Source of the DNA: HXMU1420-13 sp024742815
GTDB lineage: Bacteria > Bacteroidota > Rhodothermia > Balneolales > Balneolaceae
Direction of reading: 5' to 3'
Assembly: GCA_024742815.1 (NCBI GenBank)
Contig: JANSXX010000001.1
Coordinates: 434,001-498,000, forward strand
Length of the DNA stretch: 64,000 nt
In this document: positions 43,356-53,600 of the stretch, piece by piece
Numbering within the stretch: position 1 is the stretch's first letter
Layout of the letters: each line of letters opens with the position of its first letter
Made by a program: the position numbers and the translations under genes
The notes under the pieces: model-generated
What the model was told of the DNA's origin: nothing
The model's database searches: none
Seen by the model: the letters and a program-made list of their open reading frames with translations, nothing else

Positions 43356-44088
43356 GAAGCTTAATGATTATCAGTTTATTGATGGCAGCAGGTTGTCGTC
43401 GGTGATAGAGGCATTGATTTTTGCGAGTGAAGAGCCAATTTCGGCCGATAAAATACGTTCAATCATAATTGAACAAGAAGAGCAAATTGAAATCGACGAA
43501 GATACTATTTTCGATTTTATCGATAAGCTCAACGACCGATATGATGAGATGGGAATGAGTTTTAGGATTCAGCCACTAGCCGGAGGGTTTACCTTCGCGA
43601 CCCAACCAAAATTTCATTATTGGTTAAGTGTGTTTCAACATCAGAATGCATATCGGAAACTCTCTCAATCAGCTACTGAAACTCTAGCTATTGTTGCGTA
43701 TCGACAGCCGATCACTAAACCGGAAGTAGATCAAATTCGCGGGGTAGATTCTGGATATGTAATCCGGCAATTGATGGAAAAAGCATTGATCGAGGTTTCT
43801 GGAAGATCAGACAGCCCCGGAAAACCGTTACTCTATAAAACCACCCGACATTTTTTACGCCACTTCGGTTTGAATTCAGTGAACGAGCTACCAAAGCCAA
43901 GAGAGATTGAAGAAATTCTTAAAGATGACGACATGGCCGAGCACCGACAGTTGTTACTCGAACGACAAATGATGATGGAGTTGGATGAGGAAGAGGGAGA
44001 AAGGAGCAAGGAAGAAGGAGAAGGGAGTTCTGAGCTTTCAATTGATAACTCTGCGAGTGAAGATGAAATGAACTCCGAAGACGAGTAG
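43348..44088 (+). CDS. scpB: Segregation and condensation protein B
   Basis: ScpB dimers join ScpA and SMC in the condensin complex that organises chromosomes. The 246-residue protein has the tandem winged-helix fold: LSSVIEALIFASEEPISADKIRSII at the start and SQSATETLAIVAYRQPITKPEVDQIRGVDSGYVI in the second wing. A long acidic, Ser/Glu-rich tail of about 50 residues follows. The start is a GTG inside the end of the upstream gene. scpA is not in this window. Confidence 0.92.
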   Translation: MSKKLNDYQFIDGSRLSSVIEALIFASEEPISADKIRSIIIEQEEQIEIDEDTIFDFIDKLNDRYDEMGMSFRIQPLAGGFTFATQPKFHYWLSVFQHQNAYRKLSQSATETLAIVAYRQPITKPEVDQIRGVDSGYVIRQLMEKALIEVSGRSDSPGKPLLYKTTRHFLRHFGLNSVNELPKPREIEEILKDDDMAEHRQLLLERQMMMELDEEEGERSKEEGEGSSELSIDNSASEDEMNSEDE

Positions 44089-44139
44089 AGTTCAATTAAG
44101 AATTAAGAATTTAAAATTAAGAATTAGGAATAATTCAAT

Positions 44140-45003
44140 ATGAAACCTAGAAAGAGATCAGGTAAAAAAAGTACTTATAAAAAAACAGATCGTAAAAAAG
44201 GCGATGAACCTGTCAGAAAGAAAGACCGTGCGAAGAACACTGTGAGTCAGGATTATTCGCCGTCGGAGAAGATTCGAATTAATAAATTTATTGCCCATGC
44301 GGGGCTTTGTTCTCGTCGAGAAGCAGATCGTATGATCGAAGAAGGAAAGGTACAGGTGAATGGAAAAGTGATTAGCGAATTGGGAATGAAAGTGTCTCAA
44401 AAAGACGATATCGTGGTTGATGGACAGTCTTTAAGTTTAGAGCCCTTTGTTTACTTACTACTTAATAAGTCAAGAAATACCATTACCACTACCGACGATG
44501 AAAAGGGTAGAAATACCGTGATGGATGAGGTAGAAACGGCAACCGGATACAGAGTATATCCCGTTGGTAGATTAGATCGTAATACTACAGGTCTGCTGAT
44601 TTTAACCAACGATGGCGACCTTGCACATCGTTTGATGCATCCAAGTTACAAAGTTCGCAAAACATATGAGGTAACTACCGAGCGCGAATTATCGGATGCA
44701 GAACTGGGTGCTTTTATGAAAGGGGTAGAGCTTGAAGACGGTGTTGCAAAGGGACACAATGTGAAACGATTTGCAGATGTGAAAAATACTTTCCTTATTT
44801 CAGTGTTCGAAGGTCGTAATCGATTGATCCGCAGAATGGTAGAGTTTCACGGAACAGAGGTAACCAAACTGAAGCGTACCGAATATGCCGGTTTGAATTT
44901 GAAGGAAGTTGGAAACGGCCGATGGAGGTACCTGAAGCAAGACGAAATTAATAATCTGCGTAAACTGGTGAAACTAGACACGCTGGATTTCAAAAAAGGA
45001 TAA
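44140..45003 (+). CDS. rluB: RsuA/RluB-family pseudouridine synthase
   Basis: This 287-residue rRNA pseudouridine synthase has a Lys/Arg-rich N-terminal extension of about 40 residues. An S4 domain follows (IRINKFIAHAGLCSRREADRMIEEGKVQVNG), then the catalytic motif PVGRLDRNTTGLLILTNDG (catalytic Asp) and NRLIRRMVEFHGTEVTKLKR. It best fits RluB (23S rRNA helix 89), though RluB, RluE, RluF and RsuA are hard to separate by eye. Co-occurrence right after scpB is common in many bacteria. Confidence 0.9.
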   Translation: MKPRKRSGKKSTYKKTDRKKGDEPVRKKDRAKNTVSQDYSPSEKIRINKFIAHAGLCSRREADRMIEEGKVQVNGKVISELGMKVSQKDDIVVDGQSLSLEPFVYLLLNKSRNTITTTDDEKGRNTVMDEVETATGYRVYPVGRLDRNTTGLLILTNDGDLAHRLMHPSYKVRKTYEVTTERELSDAELGAFMKGVELEDGVAKGHNVKRFADVKNTFLISVFEGRNRLIRRMVEFHGTEVTKLKRTEYAGLNLKEVGNGRWRYLKQDEINNLRKLVKLDTLDFKKG

Positions 45004-45004
45004 C

Positions 45005-45880
45005 ATGGAATTTGATAATATATCAATAAGCTCTGGAAGCATTCAATCTACCGATGGAAACCCAATGAGGTGGGATTTGTACTCACCTATCAGTGGTACC
45101 AATCGAGAATTTCCGGTTATTCTATTCATTCACGGTTTTAAAGGATTTAAAGATTGGGGAGCATTCCCTGATGCCTGCGAAGATCTTGCCCGTAGTGGCT
45201 TTGGTGTAATCGCATTTAATCTCTCCAGAAGTGGAATTGGTGACAACAGATACGAACTTGACCAGTTAGAACTTTTCGCTAAACAAACGTTCACGCAGGA
45301 TCTTGAGGATATTAAATCCATTATTGATGCTCTCCAAAAAGGAGAAATTCAAGATTCTCACAGTAGCCTGAATACCGATTACTTAGGAATTGTAGGGCAT
45401 TCACGAGGTGGACATCTGGCAGTGGTTGCCGCAGCCGAGTTTGAAGCTATCCAATGTTTGGTTACATGGAATGCAGTAGGAAATTACCTCGAATTCTGGA
45501 CCGATGATATGAAAGCGGATTGGGAGAAGAAGGGAGTTACAGAGATTCAAAACAGCAGAACAGGGCAAATCATGCCGCTAAACAAAGAAGTGTATGATGA
45601 CGCTATCGAAAACGAAGAGCGTGTTATAGCAATGCACCGTGTTAAAGAGCTGCGCATTCCATCGCTTTTTATGCACGCCCGCGAGGATGAAGCCGTTCCC
45701 TATTCAAATTCTGAACAATTGCATATCCATTCAGCTGCAAAAGACAAAGAACTACGTCTGATTGCAAAAACCGGCCATACCTTTGATATCGCTCATCCTT
45801 TCGAAGAAATGGATTTCCCCAAACCCTTTAAAGAAGTGATGGACGAAACTATCGGTTGGTTCCGCGAGCATCTAAGGTGA
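45005..45880 (+). CDS. Alpha/beta hydrolase
   Basis: This 291-residue alpha/beta hydrolase has the oxyanion segment LFIHGFKGFKDWGAF and the nucleophile elbow GIVGHSRGGHLAVVAA (Ser at about 135). The probable acid is Asp in MHAREDEAVPYSNSE, and the catalytic His is in IAKTGHTFDIAHPF. It starts one base after the rluB stop and probably shares its message. The substrate is unknown. Confidence 0.87.
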   Translation: MEFDNISISSGSIQSTDGNPMRWDLYSPISGTNREFPVILFIHGFKGFKDWGAFPDACEDLARSGFGVIAFNLSRSGIGDNRYELDQLELFAKQTFTQDLEDIKSIIDALQKGEIQDSHSSLNTDYLGIVGHSRGGHLAVVAAAEFEAIQCLVTWNAVGNYLEFWTDDMKADWEKKGVTEIQNSRTGQIMPLNKEVYDDAIENEERVIAMHRVKELRIPSLFMHAREDEAVPYSNSEQLHIHSAAKDKELRLIAKTGHTFDIAHPFEEMDFPKPFKEVMDETIGWFREHLR

Positions 45881-46207
45881 GTTCAATAGGCATTCTTCAA
45901 CATACAATGTCTCGGAATAATGGATTTGCCATTTAATCAACTGCCACTGCTTGCTGTTTATTGATGACTGATCAAAACTCCTCGCTTATTACTGTACAAA
46001 ATCTCCAATCCGAGCCATCGCGCTTCCGTGGCAATAAATGATGCACACTGTTCACTCCTTGTTGAATATTGATCTACTTCGCCATAGGCTTCGTAGATTA
46101 AACCTATTGACTATCTCTTCCATCTCACATCTTTTTACACCCAATACTTGCTAAAACGGGTATACAGTCGGACTTTCCAATCTTCCCTAAATTTAACTTA
46201 ATCAAGA
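45881..46207. other. Intergenic region before the metalloprotease gene
   Basis: In this 327-bp gap I see no gene, tRNA or clear hairpin. It must contain the promoter of the gene starting at 46208. Confidence 0.5.
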
Positions 46208-48691
46208 ATGAAGATCGGAATACTTAAATCAGGAAAAGTTCTTTCCTTGCTACTATGTAGCATGCTGGTTTTTACCGGATGTAAAACCGCCCAATCTACC
46301 GCTTCAAGTGGAAATACAGCACAAAATTCTCCTCGTCGTGGTGGCGGTGGCGACGATATGAAAAAATTCAGCGATATCGTAAAAGATGATGCCGTAAGCG
46401 ACGAAGGTGTCATCAACGTGCATAAAGTAGATGATAAATATTACTACGAAATCCCAAATGATATTCTCGATCGCGAGATGTTGTTAGTTACTCGTGTTTC
46501 CGGATCGACCGAAAATTTTAGTTTTGGCGGAGCAGGGCAAAAAGCTCGATCCCAGCAGGTAATTAGATGGCAGCGCAAAGAAAATTCTATCAAACTACGC
46601 CATGTTTCTTTCTCAAGTGTGGCAAACGAAGAAGATCCGATCTACAAATCTGTAGTTAATAATAATTTCGAACCCGTTGTTTATTCATTCGATATCGAAG
46701 CGGATGCTACCGACAGCACCGGGTTATTAATAGATGTTACCAAGTTGTTTACTACCGATGTTCCCCTTTTAAGCGGAATGTCATCAAGCCAACGCAGCCG
46801 ATTCCAGGTTCGACGTTTAGACGGCAGCCGAAGCTTCATCGAGCGAATGGCCAGTTATCCTGAAAACCTTGAAGTACGTCATGTACTTACCTACGATGCA
46901 AGCCGCCCGCCGGCAGATGCTGTAACAGGAACCATTTCTTTAGAAGTAAATCAGTCGATGGTTTTATTGCCGGAAGAGCCGGTAGTACCGCGTAACTGGG
47001 ACCGACGAGTTGGATATTTTTCAGTAGCTCAATATGATTACAGCTCAGATGAACATCGTGCAGCTCGCGAGCGATATATTACCCGTTACAATCTTGTTCC
47101 AAAAGACAAAGAAGCATATTTACGTGGCGAATTGGTTGAACCCGTTGAGCCTATCGTTTACTATTTAGATCCTGCTACTCCTGAAAAATGGATCCCTTAT
47201 TTACTGCAAGGAATTGAAGACTGGCAAGTTGCTTTCGAAGCGGCAGGCTTCAAAAATGCAATCATCGGGAAACGCGCTCCAACTCCGGAAGAAGATCCCG
47301 AGTTTACCCCGGAAGATGTTCGATATTCTGTGATGAGATACATCACGAATCCAATTCAAAACGCACAAGGGCCTCATGTTCACGATCCTCGTTCGGGCCA
47401 AATTCTCGAAAGTGATATTCTTTGGTATCACAACATCCAAAATTTATTGCGTAACTGGTTTTTTGTACAAACCGCAGCTGCAAATCCCGATGCTCGAAAC
47501 GTAAAAATGAGCGACGACATTATGGGTGAAATGCTCCGATTTGTGATGGCACACGAAGTTGGCCACACACTTGGTTTACCACATAACATGGGTTCAAGTG
47601 TTGGTTACACGGTAGAGCAATTACGTGATCCAGAATTTACCTCAACGCACGGTACGGCTCCATCTATCATGGATTATGCCCGATTTAATTACATTGCACA
47701 GCCGGGTGATGGCGTAACGCATTTCTATCCAAAAATTGGTGAGTACGACATCTGGTCGATCAAATGGGGATACACGTGGTTCCCGGATGTTGAAGAAGCC
47801 GACGACGAGAATGAAGTGCTAAACGATTGGATTGTTGCGAACGGCGATGACCCACTTTACTGGTTTGGTTACGCAAATGGTGTTGATCCACGCTCTCAAA
47901 CCGAAGCAATTGGTGATGATGCCATGAGAGCTAGTGAATTAGGTCTTGCCAATCTTCAAGTGATTACAGACAACCTCATTGACTGGGTAGAAGCTGATGG
48001 TGAGAGCTTCGACGATCTTTCAGAACTATACGGCCAAGTACTGGGCCAATGGCGCCGTTACATGGGGCATGTTACAACCTATATCGGTGGTGTATATCAA
48101 ACATATAAAACTTACGACCAAGAAGGCGAGGTATACGAGATTGTTGATGAAACCGACCAGCGCAGAGCCATGGAATTTCTACAACGCCATGCGTTTACAG
48201 CACCAACTTGGGCTTATAACCGCGATATCCTGAATCGTACGAATAACGCCACATCAGTAGAAACGTTTAGAAGCGTTCAAGCCGGTGTTCTAAACAATTT
48301 ATTATCTCCTAGCAGAATTGCTCGCTTAGTAGAATCAGAGCGACGTGAATCAGGCGATGTTTATACTGCTATCGAAATGATGGACGACACCCGAAATGGA
48401 GTGTTTAGCGAGCTTCGAGCAAATCGCAATATTGATGTACATCGAAGACATTTACAACGTGCTTACCTAGAGCGTATAGATTATTTGATGAACGAGGAGC
48501 CAAGTGGATTCTTCGGTCGCAATGTTGATGTTAGCCAATCAGATATTCGTCCAATTGTGCGAAATCAACTAACTATTCTTCGCCGCGATATCACAAACCG
48601 AATGAATGCCGGAAATATCGACCGAGTAACTCGTGTGCATTTAGAAGATGCTAGGCACCGAATTGATGAGCTACTAGCCATCGACGACTAA
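46208..48691 (+). CDS. Zinc metalloprotease lipoprotein (DUF5117/DUF5118 type)
   Basis: This 827-residue lipoprotein (signal ending LVFTGCK) belongs to the zinc-dependent metalloproteases found widely in Bacteroidota-like bacteria. The N-terminal part (about 50-300) matches the DUF5118/DUF5117 region, with VHKVDDKYYYEIPNDILDREMLLVTRVSG. The catalytic metzincin motif is FVMAHEVGHTLGLPHNMGSS (HExxHxxGxxH, about 450) and the Met-turn is probably SIMDYARFNY. A C-terminal helical domain follows. It probably degrades proteins in the periplasm or at the surface. Confidence 0.9.
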   Translation: MKIGILKSGKVLSLLLCSMLVFTGCKTAQSTASSGNTAQNSPRRGGGGDDMKKFSDIVKDDAVSDEGVINVHKVDDKYYYEIPNDILDREMLLVTRVSGSTENFSFGGAGQKARSQQVIRWQRKENSIKLRHVSFSSVANEEDPIYKSVVNNNFEPVVYSFDIEADATDSTGLLIDVTKLFTTDVPLLSGMSSSQRSRFQVRRLDGSRSFIERMASYPENLEVRHVLTYDASRPPADAVTGTISLEVNQSMVLLPEEPVVPRNWDRRVGYFSVAQYDYSSDEHRAARERYITRYNLVPKDKEAYLRGELVEPVEPIVYYLDPATPEKWIPYLLQGIEDWQVAFEAAGFKNAIIGKRAPTPEEDPEFTPEDVRYSVMRYITNPIQNAQGPHVHDPRSGQILESDILWYHNIQNLLRNWFFVQTAAANPDARNVKMSDDIMGEMLRFVMAHEVGHTLGLPHNMGSSVGYTVEQLRDPEFTSTHGTAPSIMDYARFNYIAQPGDGVTHFYPKIGEYDIWSIKWGYTWFPDVEEADDENEVLNDWIVANGDDPLYWFGYANGVDPRSQTEAIGDDAMRASELGLANLQVITDNLIDWVEADGESFDDLSELYGQVLGQWRRYMGHVTTYIGGVYQTYKTYDQEGEVYEIVDETDQRRAMEFLQRHAFTAPTWAYNRDILNRTNNATSVETFRSVQAGVLNNLLSPSRIARLVESERRESGDVYTAIEMMDDTRNGVFSELRANRNIDVHRRHLQRAYLERIDYLMNEEPSGFFGRNVDVSQSDIRPIVRNQLTILRRDITNRMNAGNIDRVTRVHLEDARHRIDELLAIDD

Positions 48692-48710
48692 CCCAATTTT
48701 TTGTTAACTA

Positions 48711-48740
48711 AGATGGCATGGAAACGTGCCATCTTTTTTT
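48711..48740 (+). terminator. Terminator after the metalloprotease gene
   Basis: A stem of AGATGGCA and TGCCATCT with an 8-nt loop is followed by seven T. It lies between the metalloprotease stop and the next gene. Confidence 0.85.
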
Positions 48741-48763
48741 ATCTCAATAACCAAGGACAAGGA

Positions 48764-51700
48764 ATGAAAACAATTATCAGATATAACTTTACAGCATTAT
48801 TGCTGATGATACTGTCGGTAGCTGTATCAGCGCAGCAACTAGACATGGAGTTGATGAAAGGCATTGAGCCTAGAAATATTGGCCCTGCCGGAATGAGTGG
48901 CCGAATCACCGCCATTGATGTAGTAGAATCCAATACCGATATCATGTATGTTGGCGCAGCTTCGGGTGGAATCTGGAAGTCGGTGTCGGGTGGCGTTGCA
49001 TGGGAACCCATTTTTAACGATTACGGCACAGCCGGAATTGGAGCCATCGACATCTATCAAAAAAGTCCGGACATTATTTGGGTTGGAACCGGAGAAGGAA
49101 ACCCAAGAAATAGTGCCAATGCCGGAGCCGGTGTATATCGCAGTTTAGATGGTGGGCGCACTTTTGAATTTATGGGGCTCGAAAATACTCGCAATATCCA
49201 CCGAATTATTGTTCATCCTGATGACCCAAACACCGTGTATGTTGGTGCGCAAGGAAATGCGTGGGCCGATAGCGAAGATCGAGGTGTATACAAAACCACC
49301 GATGGCGGTAAAACATGGGAAAAAATTCTATACAACAATACCCGCACCGGAATTGCCGATATGGTGATGGATCCTAACAATCCGAATAAAATATTTACCG
49401 CTATGTGGGAATATCGCCGCTGGCCATGGTTTTTTAAATCAGGTGGGGAAGGTTCGGGGTTATATTTAACCAACGATGGTGGAGATACCTGGACGGAAAT
49501 TACTTCTGATGATGGATTGCCGGAAGGTGAACTCGGAAAAATGGGAATCGCGATTGCGCCAAGTAATACCAACATTGTGTACGCGCTCGTAGAATCTAAA
49601 AAGAACGCAATTTACCGGTCTACAGATGGTGGATATACATGGGAACTGCGACAAACAGTTGAAAAAGATCCGGATGTAGGGAACCGACCGTTTTACTACT
49701 CAGAAATTTATGTTGATCCGTTTAATGAAAATACGGTGTATAGTATCTACACGTACATTTCTAAAAGTATTGACGGCGGAAAATCTTTCGAAAGCTTGTA
49801 CCCATATTACAATTGGATTCACCCCGATCACCATGCTTTTTGGTTAAGTCAGGAAAGCAAAGGTTTTATGATTGACGGTAACGACGGTGGAGTTAACATC
49901 ACTTTTGATGGCGGTGATACCTGGCGATTCATAGAAAATATACCTGTTGGGCAGTTTTATCACGTAGAAGTGGATATGGAAATTCCGTACAACGTTTACG
50001 GCGGAATGCAAGATAACGGCTCGTGGGAAGGTCCTGCATATGTTTGGCGATCTGGTGGCATTCGAAATGCCTATTGGGACGAGCTCTTTTTTGGCGATGG
50101 CTTTGATGTGATGATTGATCCAAGTAATCCAAGATACGCCTATGCAATGTCGCAGCAAGGTAATGTTGGTCGTGTAGATCGGGAATCCGGTAGTGCTCGT
50201 TTTGTAAAACCAACTCATCCGGAAGGGGAAAACTTACGTTTTAACTGGAATGCGCCGATTAATTTTGATCCGTTTAATGAAACCGGAATTTACTTTGGAA
50301 GCCAATATGTGCACTATTCTCCAGATCGTGGCGAAAATTGGTCGATTATATCTCCGGATTTAACCACTAACGATACAACCAAACAAAAACAGCACGAAAG
50401 CGGTGGGTTAACCATGGACGCCACCGGAGCTGAAAATCATACCACCTTACTTGCTATCGAGCCAAGTACTCTTGAAGAAGGTTTGATTTGGACAGGAAGC
50501 GATGACGGACTGATCCATATAACTCGCGATGGTGGCGAAAATTGGGAAAATGTATCTCGCTTCCCTCGAGGTGTAAACCCAAATAGTTACGTGGCTCAAG
50601 TTCATGCTTCAACCTTTAATGCCAGCGAAGCTTTTGCTGTTGTTAATGATTATCGCCGTGGCGATTGGACACCTATTGTTTTGCATACCGATAATTACGG
50701 CAAGCGCTGGAGAAACATACTTGAAGATTCCGGCGTGGAAGGCTACGCACTATCGTTTGTTCAGGATTTAGTTGAGCCAAATTTGATGTTTGTTGGAACC
50801 GAATTCGGTCTATTTGTAACCATTGATGGGGGCGAAAGCTGGACTAAATGGACCAATGAATATCCAACTGTACCAACCTACGATATGGTGATTCACCCGC
50901 GCGAACACGATTTAGTAATTGCAACTTTCGGCCGTTCATTCTGGGTGATGGACGATATCCGCCCTCTTCGGGAATTGGCAGCAAACGGTGCTGACGAACT
51001 TGAAAAACCAATTAAAGCCTTTGCTTCACCGGATGCGTACCTGGCAAACTGGCGACAGGCTATGGGAACCCGTTTCTCAGGAGATGCAATGTACATGGGT
51101 GAAAACCGTGATCGTGGCGCCATGCTTACTTACTCCGTGAATAAAGAAATGGTAGAAGGCACCGGCGACGATAAAAAGAAAGTTGAACTCACCATTGAGG
51201 TATATGACGAAGATGGGAATAAAATTCGAACACTAGAGCGATCACCATCAGAAAGCGGAATAAACCGAACAAGCTGGGGCTTAGATCGTGGAGGAGTTCG
51301 CTTCCCAAGCAGGAATGCTCCTCGCCCAAATGCAAGCGAGCCAAGTGGAGGTTCGGTATTGCCGGGCACATATAAAGTAAAGTTCATCTATGGCGATTAC
51401 AGCGATTCTACTATGGTTACGGTTCATGCCGATCCACGTATCGAAGCGCCTATGACTGCAATGCGTGCAACTCAGGAATTCATGGACAAGCACATGGAGT
51501 TACGCTCATATCTAAACGATGCCGTTGAAGTACTCAGAGACGCAAAAAGCATTGTTGAAGTAAATGAGACCATGGTTAAGAACGATCCTCGCGAAGAAAA
51601 AGAAGACCTGAACGAGCTTAACAAAACAACCAAAGAACATATTGATAAGTTAATGGATATGATTTTTGGAAAAGTTGATGAGCGACAAGGAATTACATCC

Positions 51701-51937
51701 GATCCAACAGTAACGGTAATGGAACGCATGTTTGGCCCGTTACGCTATATGGGCGGAGATTTAGACGGACCCGGTGAAACCGAAGAAAATCTTTATCGCC
51801 TGGCCGAAGAAGCGGTAAACGAAGCCGTAGCAAAAGTAAATGCTTTTGTGAAGAACGATTGGGCTGAATATAAATCAACGATTGAAGATGCTAATCTCTC
51901 TCCTTTTAAAGAAATGAGTACCGTAGAGAAAGATTAA
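48764..51937 (+). CDS. Secreted BNR/VPS10-like beta-propeller protein
   Basis: This 1057-residue exported protein has a signal peptide (MKTIIRYNFTALLLMILSVAVSAQ). About 12 BNR/Asp-box repeats (S-x-D-G-G-x-T-W: SLDGGRTFEFMG, TTDGGKTWEKIL, TNDGGDTWTEI, STDGGYTWELR, TRDGGENWENV, TIDGGESWTKW) form one or two sortilin/xyloglucanase-like propellers (about 25-720). An Ig-like FlgD-type segment (about 780-890) and a helical C-terminus follow. The function is not known; such proteins often bind peptides or glycans. The start at 48764 gives the signal peptide; the longer frame begins inside the terminator hairpin region. Confidence 0.88.
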   Translation: MKTIIRYNFTALLLMILSVAVSAQQLDMELMKGIEPRNIGPAGMSGRITAIDVVESNTDIMYVGAASGGIWKSVSGGVAWEPIFNDYGTAGIGAIDIYQKSPDIIWVGTGEGNPRNSANAGAGVYRSLDGGRTFEFMGLENTRNIHRIIVHPDDPNTVYVGAQGNAWADSEDRGVYKTTDGGKTWEKILYNNTRTGIADMVMDPNNPNKIFTAMWEYRRWPWFFKSGGEGSGLYLTNDGGDTWTEITSDDGLPEGELGKMGIAIAPSNTNIVYALVESKKNAIYRSTDGGYTWELRQTVEKDPDVGNRPFYYSEIYVDPFNENTVYSIYTYISKSIDGGKSFESLYPYYNWIHPDHHAFWLSQESKGFMIDGNDGGVNITFDGGDTWRFIENIPVGQFYHVEVDMEIPYNVYGGMQDNGSWEGPAYVWRSGGIRNAYWDELFFGDGFDVMIDPSNPRYAYAMSQQGNVGRVDRESGSARFVKPTHPEGENLRFNWNAPINFDPFNETGIYFGSQYVHYSPDRGENWSIISPDLTTNDTTKQKQHESGGLTMDATGAENHTTLLAIEPSTLEEGLIWTGSDDGLIHITRDGGENWENVSRFPRGVNPNSYVAQVHASTFNASEAFAVVNDYRRGDWTPIVLHTDNYGKRWRNILEDSGVEGYALSFVQDLVEPNLMFVGTEFGLFVTIDGGESWTKWTNEYPTVPTYDMVIHPREHDLVIATFGRSFWVMDDIRPLRELAANGADELEKPIKAFASPDAYLANWRQAMGTRFSGDAMYMGENRDRGAMLTYSVNKEMVEGTGDDKKKVELTIEVYDEDGNKIRTLERSPSESGINRTSWGLDRGGVRFPSRNAPRPNASEPSGGSVLPGTYKVKFIYGDYSDSTMVTVHADPRIEAPMTAMRATQEFMDKHMELRSYLNDAVEVLRDAKSIVEVNETMVKNDPREEKEDLNELNKTTKEHIDKLMDMIFGKVDERQGITSDPTVTVMERMFGPLRYMGGDLDGPGETEENLYRLAEEAVNEAVAKVNAFVKNDWAEYKSTIEDANLSPFKEMSTVEKD

Positions 51938-51963
51938 TTATTAGCTACTTCTATTATACGAGC

Positions 51964-51998
51964 ATAGCCCGTATCTCTTCGATGCGGGCTATTTTTTT
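51964..51998 (+). terminator. Terminator after the BNR-repeat gene
   Basis: ATAGCCCGTAT pairs with ATGCGGGCTAT (one mismatch) around a 7-nt loop and is followed by seven T. Confidence 0.85.
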
Positions 51999-52145
51999 GA
52001 TTTAATGTTTAGTGTTTCGCTTTTATGACTCATTGAATCGTGATTAAACCAAACACCAAAACCAAGCTTCCATTAACCAAACCTCAATATTCTTTTTGTG
52101 CTTTTGCGATTTTGTATCGAGATTATGAGGCAAAATTAGTCGACT

Positions 52146-53009
52146 ATGGAATCATTTATTGAGTTTTTCGAAAATATCCCATCTGCATTTCGAGCCGGAA
52201 TTTTGATTGGTGGGATTTTCTTGTTTTGGATTATTGAAGGCGTATTTCCTCTGTTTGAGTTTGGATACCGGAAAGTACGTCATGCCGGAATTAATGCGGT
52301 TCTCACGGCTTTTTTTGTGGTGATTGGTCTGGGCTTTGCGGGAATATTATTAGGTGCTTCAGAATGGGTTACGGCCAATAATTTTGGAATATTAAACTGG
52401 GTTTCTATGCCGGTTTGGTTACAAATTATTGTAGGGGTAATACTGCTAGATTTTTTTGGGGCATTCTTGGTTCACTGGGTAGAACACAAAGTAAAGTGGA
52501 TGTGGAAATTCCATTTGGTTCACCATTCTGATACCACTGTGGATGTTACCACCGGACTTCGCCACCACCCCGGCGAAGCCGTATTTCGTATGATTTTTAC
52601 CATACTAGGAGTGATCGTTGTGGGCGCACCTATTTGGATTGTATTTTTCTATCAAACAATGTCGGCGGCCTTTACGCATTTCAATCATGCCAACATCCAA
52701 ATGCCTAAGAAGCTTGATCGAGCTCTTTCATTGGTATTCGTTACGCCGTATATGCACAAGGTGCATCACCACTATACACAACCACTAACCGATACCAATT
52801 ATGGAAATATATTCGCAATCTGGGACCGGATTTTTGGAACCTTTGCCCAAGTAGACGACACCAAAGAGCTGGTATATGGTATCGATACACACATGGACCC
52901 AAAAGAACACGACGATGTGGTAAATCTGTTGAAAATCCCTTTCCAAAAATACCGCCCGCCCGTAGGTTCTAAGTTTGGAGAGGATAGTGATTTAATTGAT
53001 GAAAAATGA
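52146..53009 (+). CDS. Sterol desaturase/fatty acid hydroxylase family protein
   Basis: This 287-residue membrane di-iron enzyme has three to four helices (FRAGILIGGIFLFWIIEGVF, NAVLTAFFVVIGLGFAGILL, QIIVGVILLDFFGAFLVHWVEH). The histidine clusters are HWVEH, HLVHHSD, HFNHAN and HKVHHHY. It would hydroxylate or desaturate a lipid; the substrate is not known. The last 20 codons differ from a second, out-of-place copy of the same gene end at 53449-53550, showing that the 3' end has been rearranged. Confidence 0.88.
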   Translation: MESFIEFFENIPSAFRAGILIGGIFLFWIIEGVFPLFEFGYRKVRHAGINAVLTAFFVVIGLGFAGILLGASEWVTANNFGILNWVSMPVWLQIIVGVILLDFFGAFLVHWVEHKVKWMWKFHLVHHSDTTVDVTTGLRHHPGEAVFRMIFTILGVIVVGAPIWIVFFYQTMSAAFTHFNHANIQMPKKLDRALSLVFVTPYMHKVHHHYTQPLTDTNYGNIFAIWDRIFGTFAQVDDTKELVYGIDTHMDPKEHDDVVNLLKIPFQKYRPPVGSKFGEDSDLIDEK

Positions 53010-53406
53010 AAAGCTTAGTTTTGCCCTAAAAGTTCTGATAACTTTTTCAATAATATCACTTATTCCAGGCACTTATCTAATTTTTGGGATTAGTGTGGCC
53101 TTTCTTTTGGCCCCATTTTCTTTTATCCAACCAATGTGGTTACAAGTGGTTATTCAAACAATTCTGGGGTGTTCTATTTTTCTACTTGGTGTCTATATTT
53201 ACCTATCGAGTGACCAACCAATTGCCAAAGTTAACAGTTTGATTCTATTTCTGATATCTACCCCCATTCCCTTTGTTTTTGTTTTACAATTTCTTCCTGA
53301 AAAAAATGCATTTGAAAATCTCTACTTCATACCATTTTTAATCTATGCAATAATTATGGGGCTTTTATTTCATCTTCTAGACCTCAATAGATTGAGATTT
53401 AAATAG
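52999..53406 (+). CDS. Hypothetical four-helix membrane protein inside a duplication
   Basis: This 135-residue integral membrane protein has four predicted helices (SFALKVLITFSIISLIPG, GISVAFLLAPFSF, WLQVVIQTILGCSIFLLGVYIYL, NSLILFLISTPIPFVFVLQFL, FIPFLIYAIIMGLLFHLL). No family is recognised. It overlaps the end of the desaturase gene by 11 bp and lies between two copies of that gene's 3' end. It was therefore probably inserted there, perhaps from another locus. Confidence 0.65.
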   Translation: MKNEKLSFALKVLITFSIISLIPGTYLIFGISVAFLLAPFSFIQPMWLQVVIQTILGCSIFLLGVYIYLSSDQPIAKVNSLILFLISTPIPFVFVLQFLPEKNAFENLYFIPFLIYAIIMGLLFHLLDLNRLRFK

Positions 53407-53448
53407 TATTTCAAAGCTGGATTTATTGGCAACAAGTAGACTTGCTGA

Positions 53449-53550
53449 AAAATCCCTTTCCAAAAATACCGCCCGCCCGTAGGGTCTAAGTTTGGCGAAA
53501 TAGAAGAGAATAAGAGCACTAACACCAATACAGATTCAACAAATTCTTAG
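53449..53550 (+). pseudogene. Displaced 3' end of the sterol-desaturase-family gene
   Basis: In frame with the desaturase reading, this stretch encodes KIPFQKYRPPVGSKFGE, identical to the end of the intact gene, and then continues IEENKSTNTNTDSTNS to a TAG. About 53 bp (53446-53498 against 52927-52979) are nearly identical. It has no start of its own. It looks like the original gene end pushed away by the insertion of the membrane protein gene. Confidence 0.75.
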
Positions 53551-53600
53551 CAATTGTTAAATAAGGTGTTTAGTGATATAAAAGGGGATAATTCAACACC

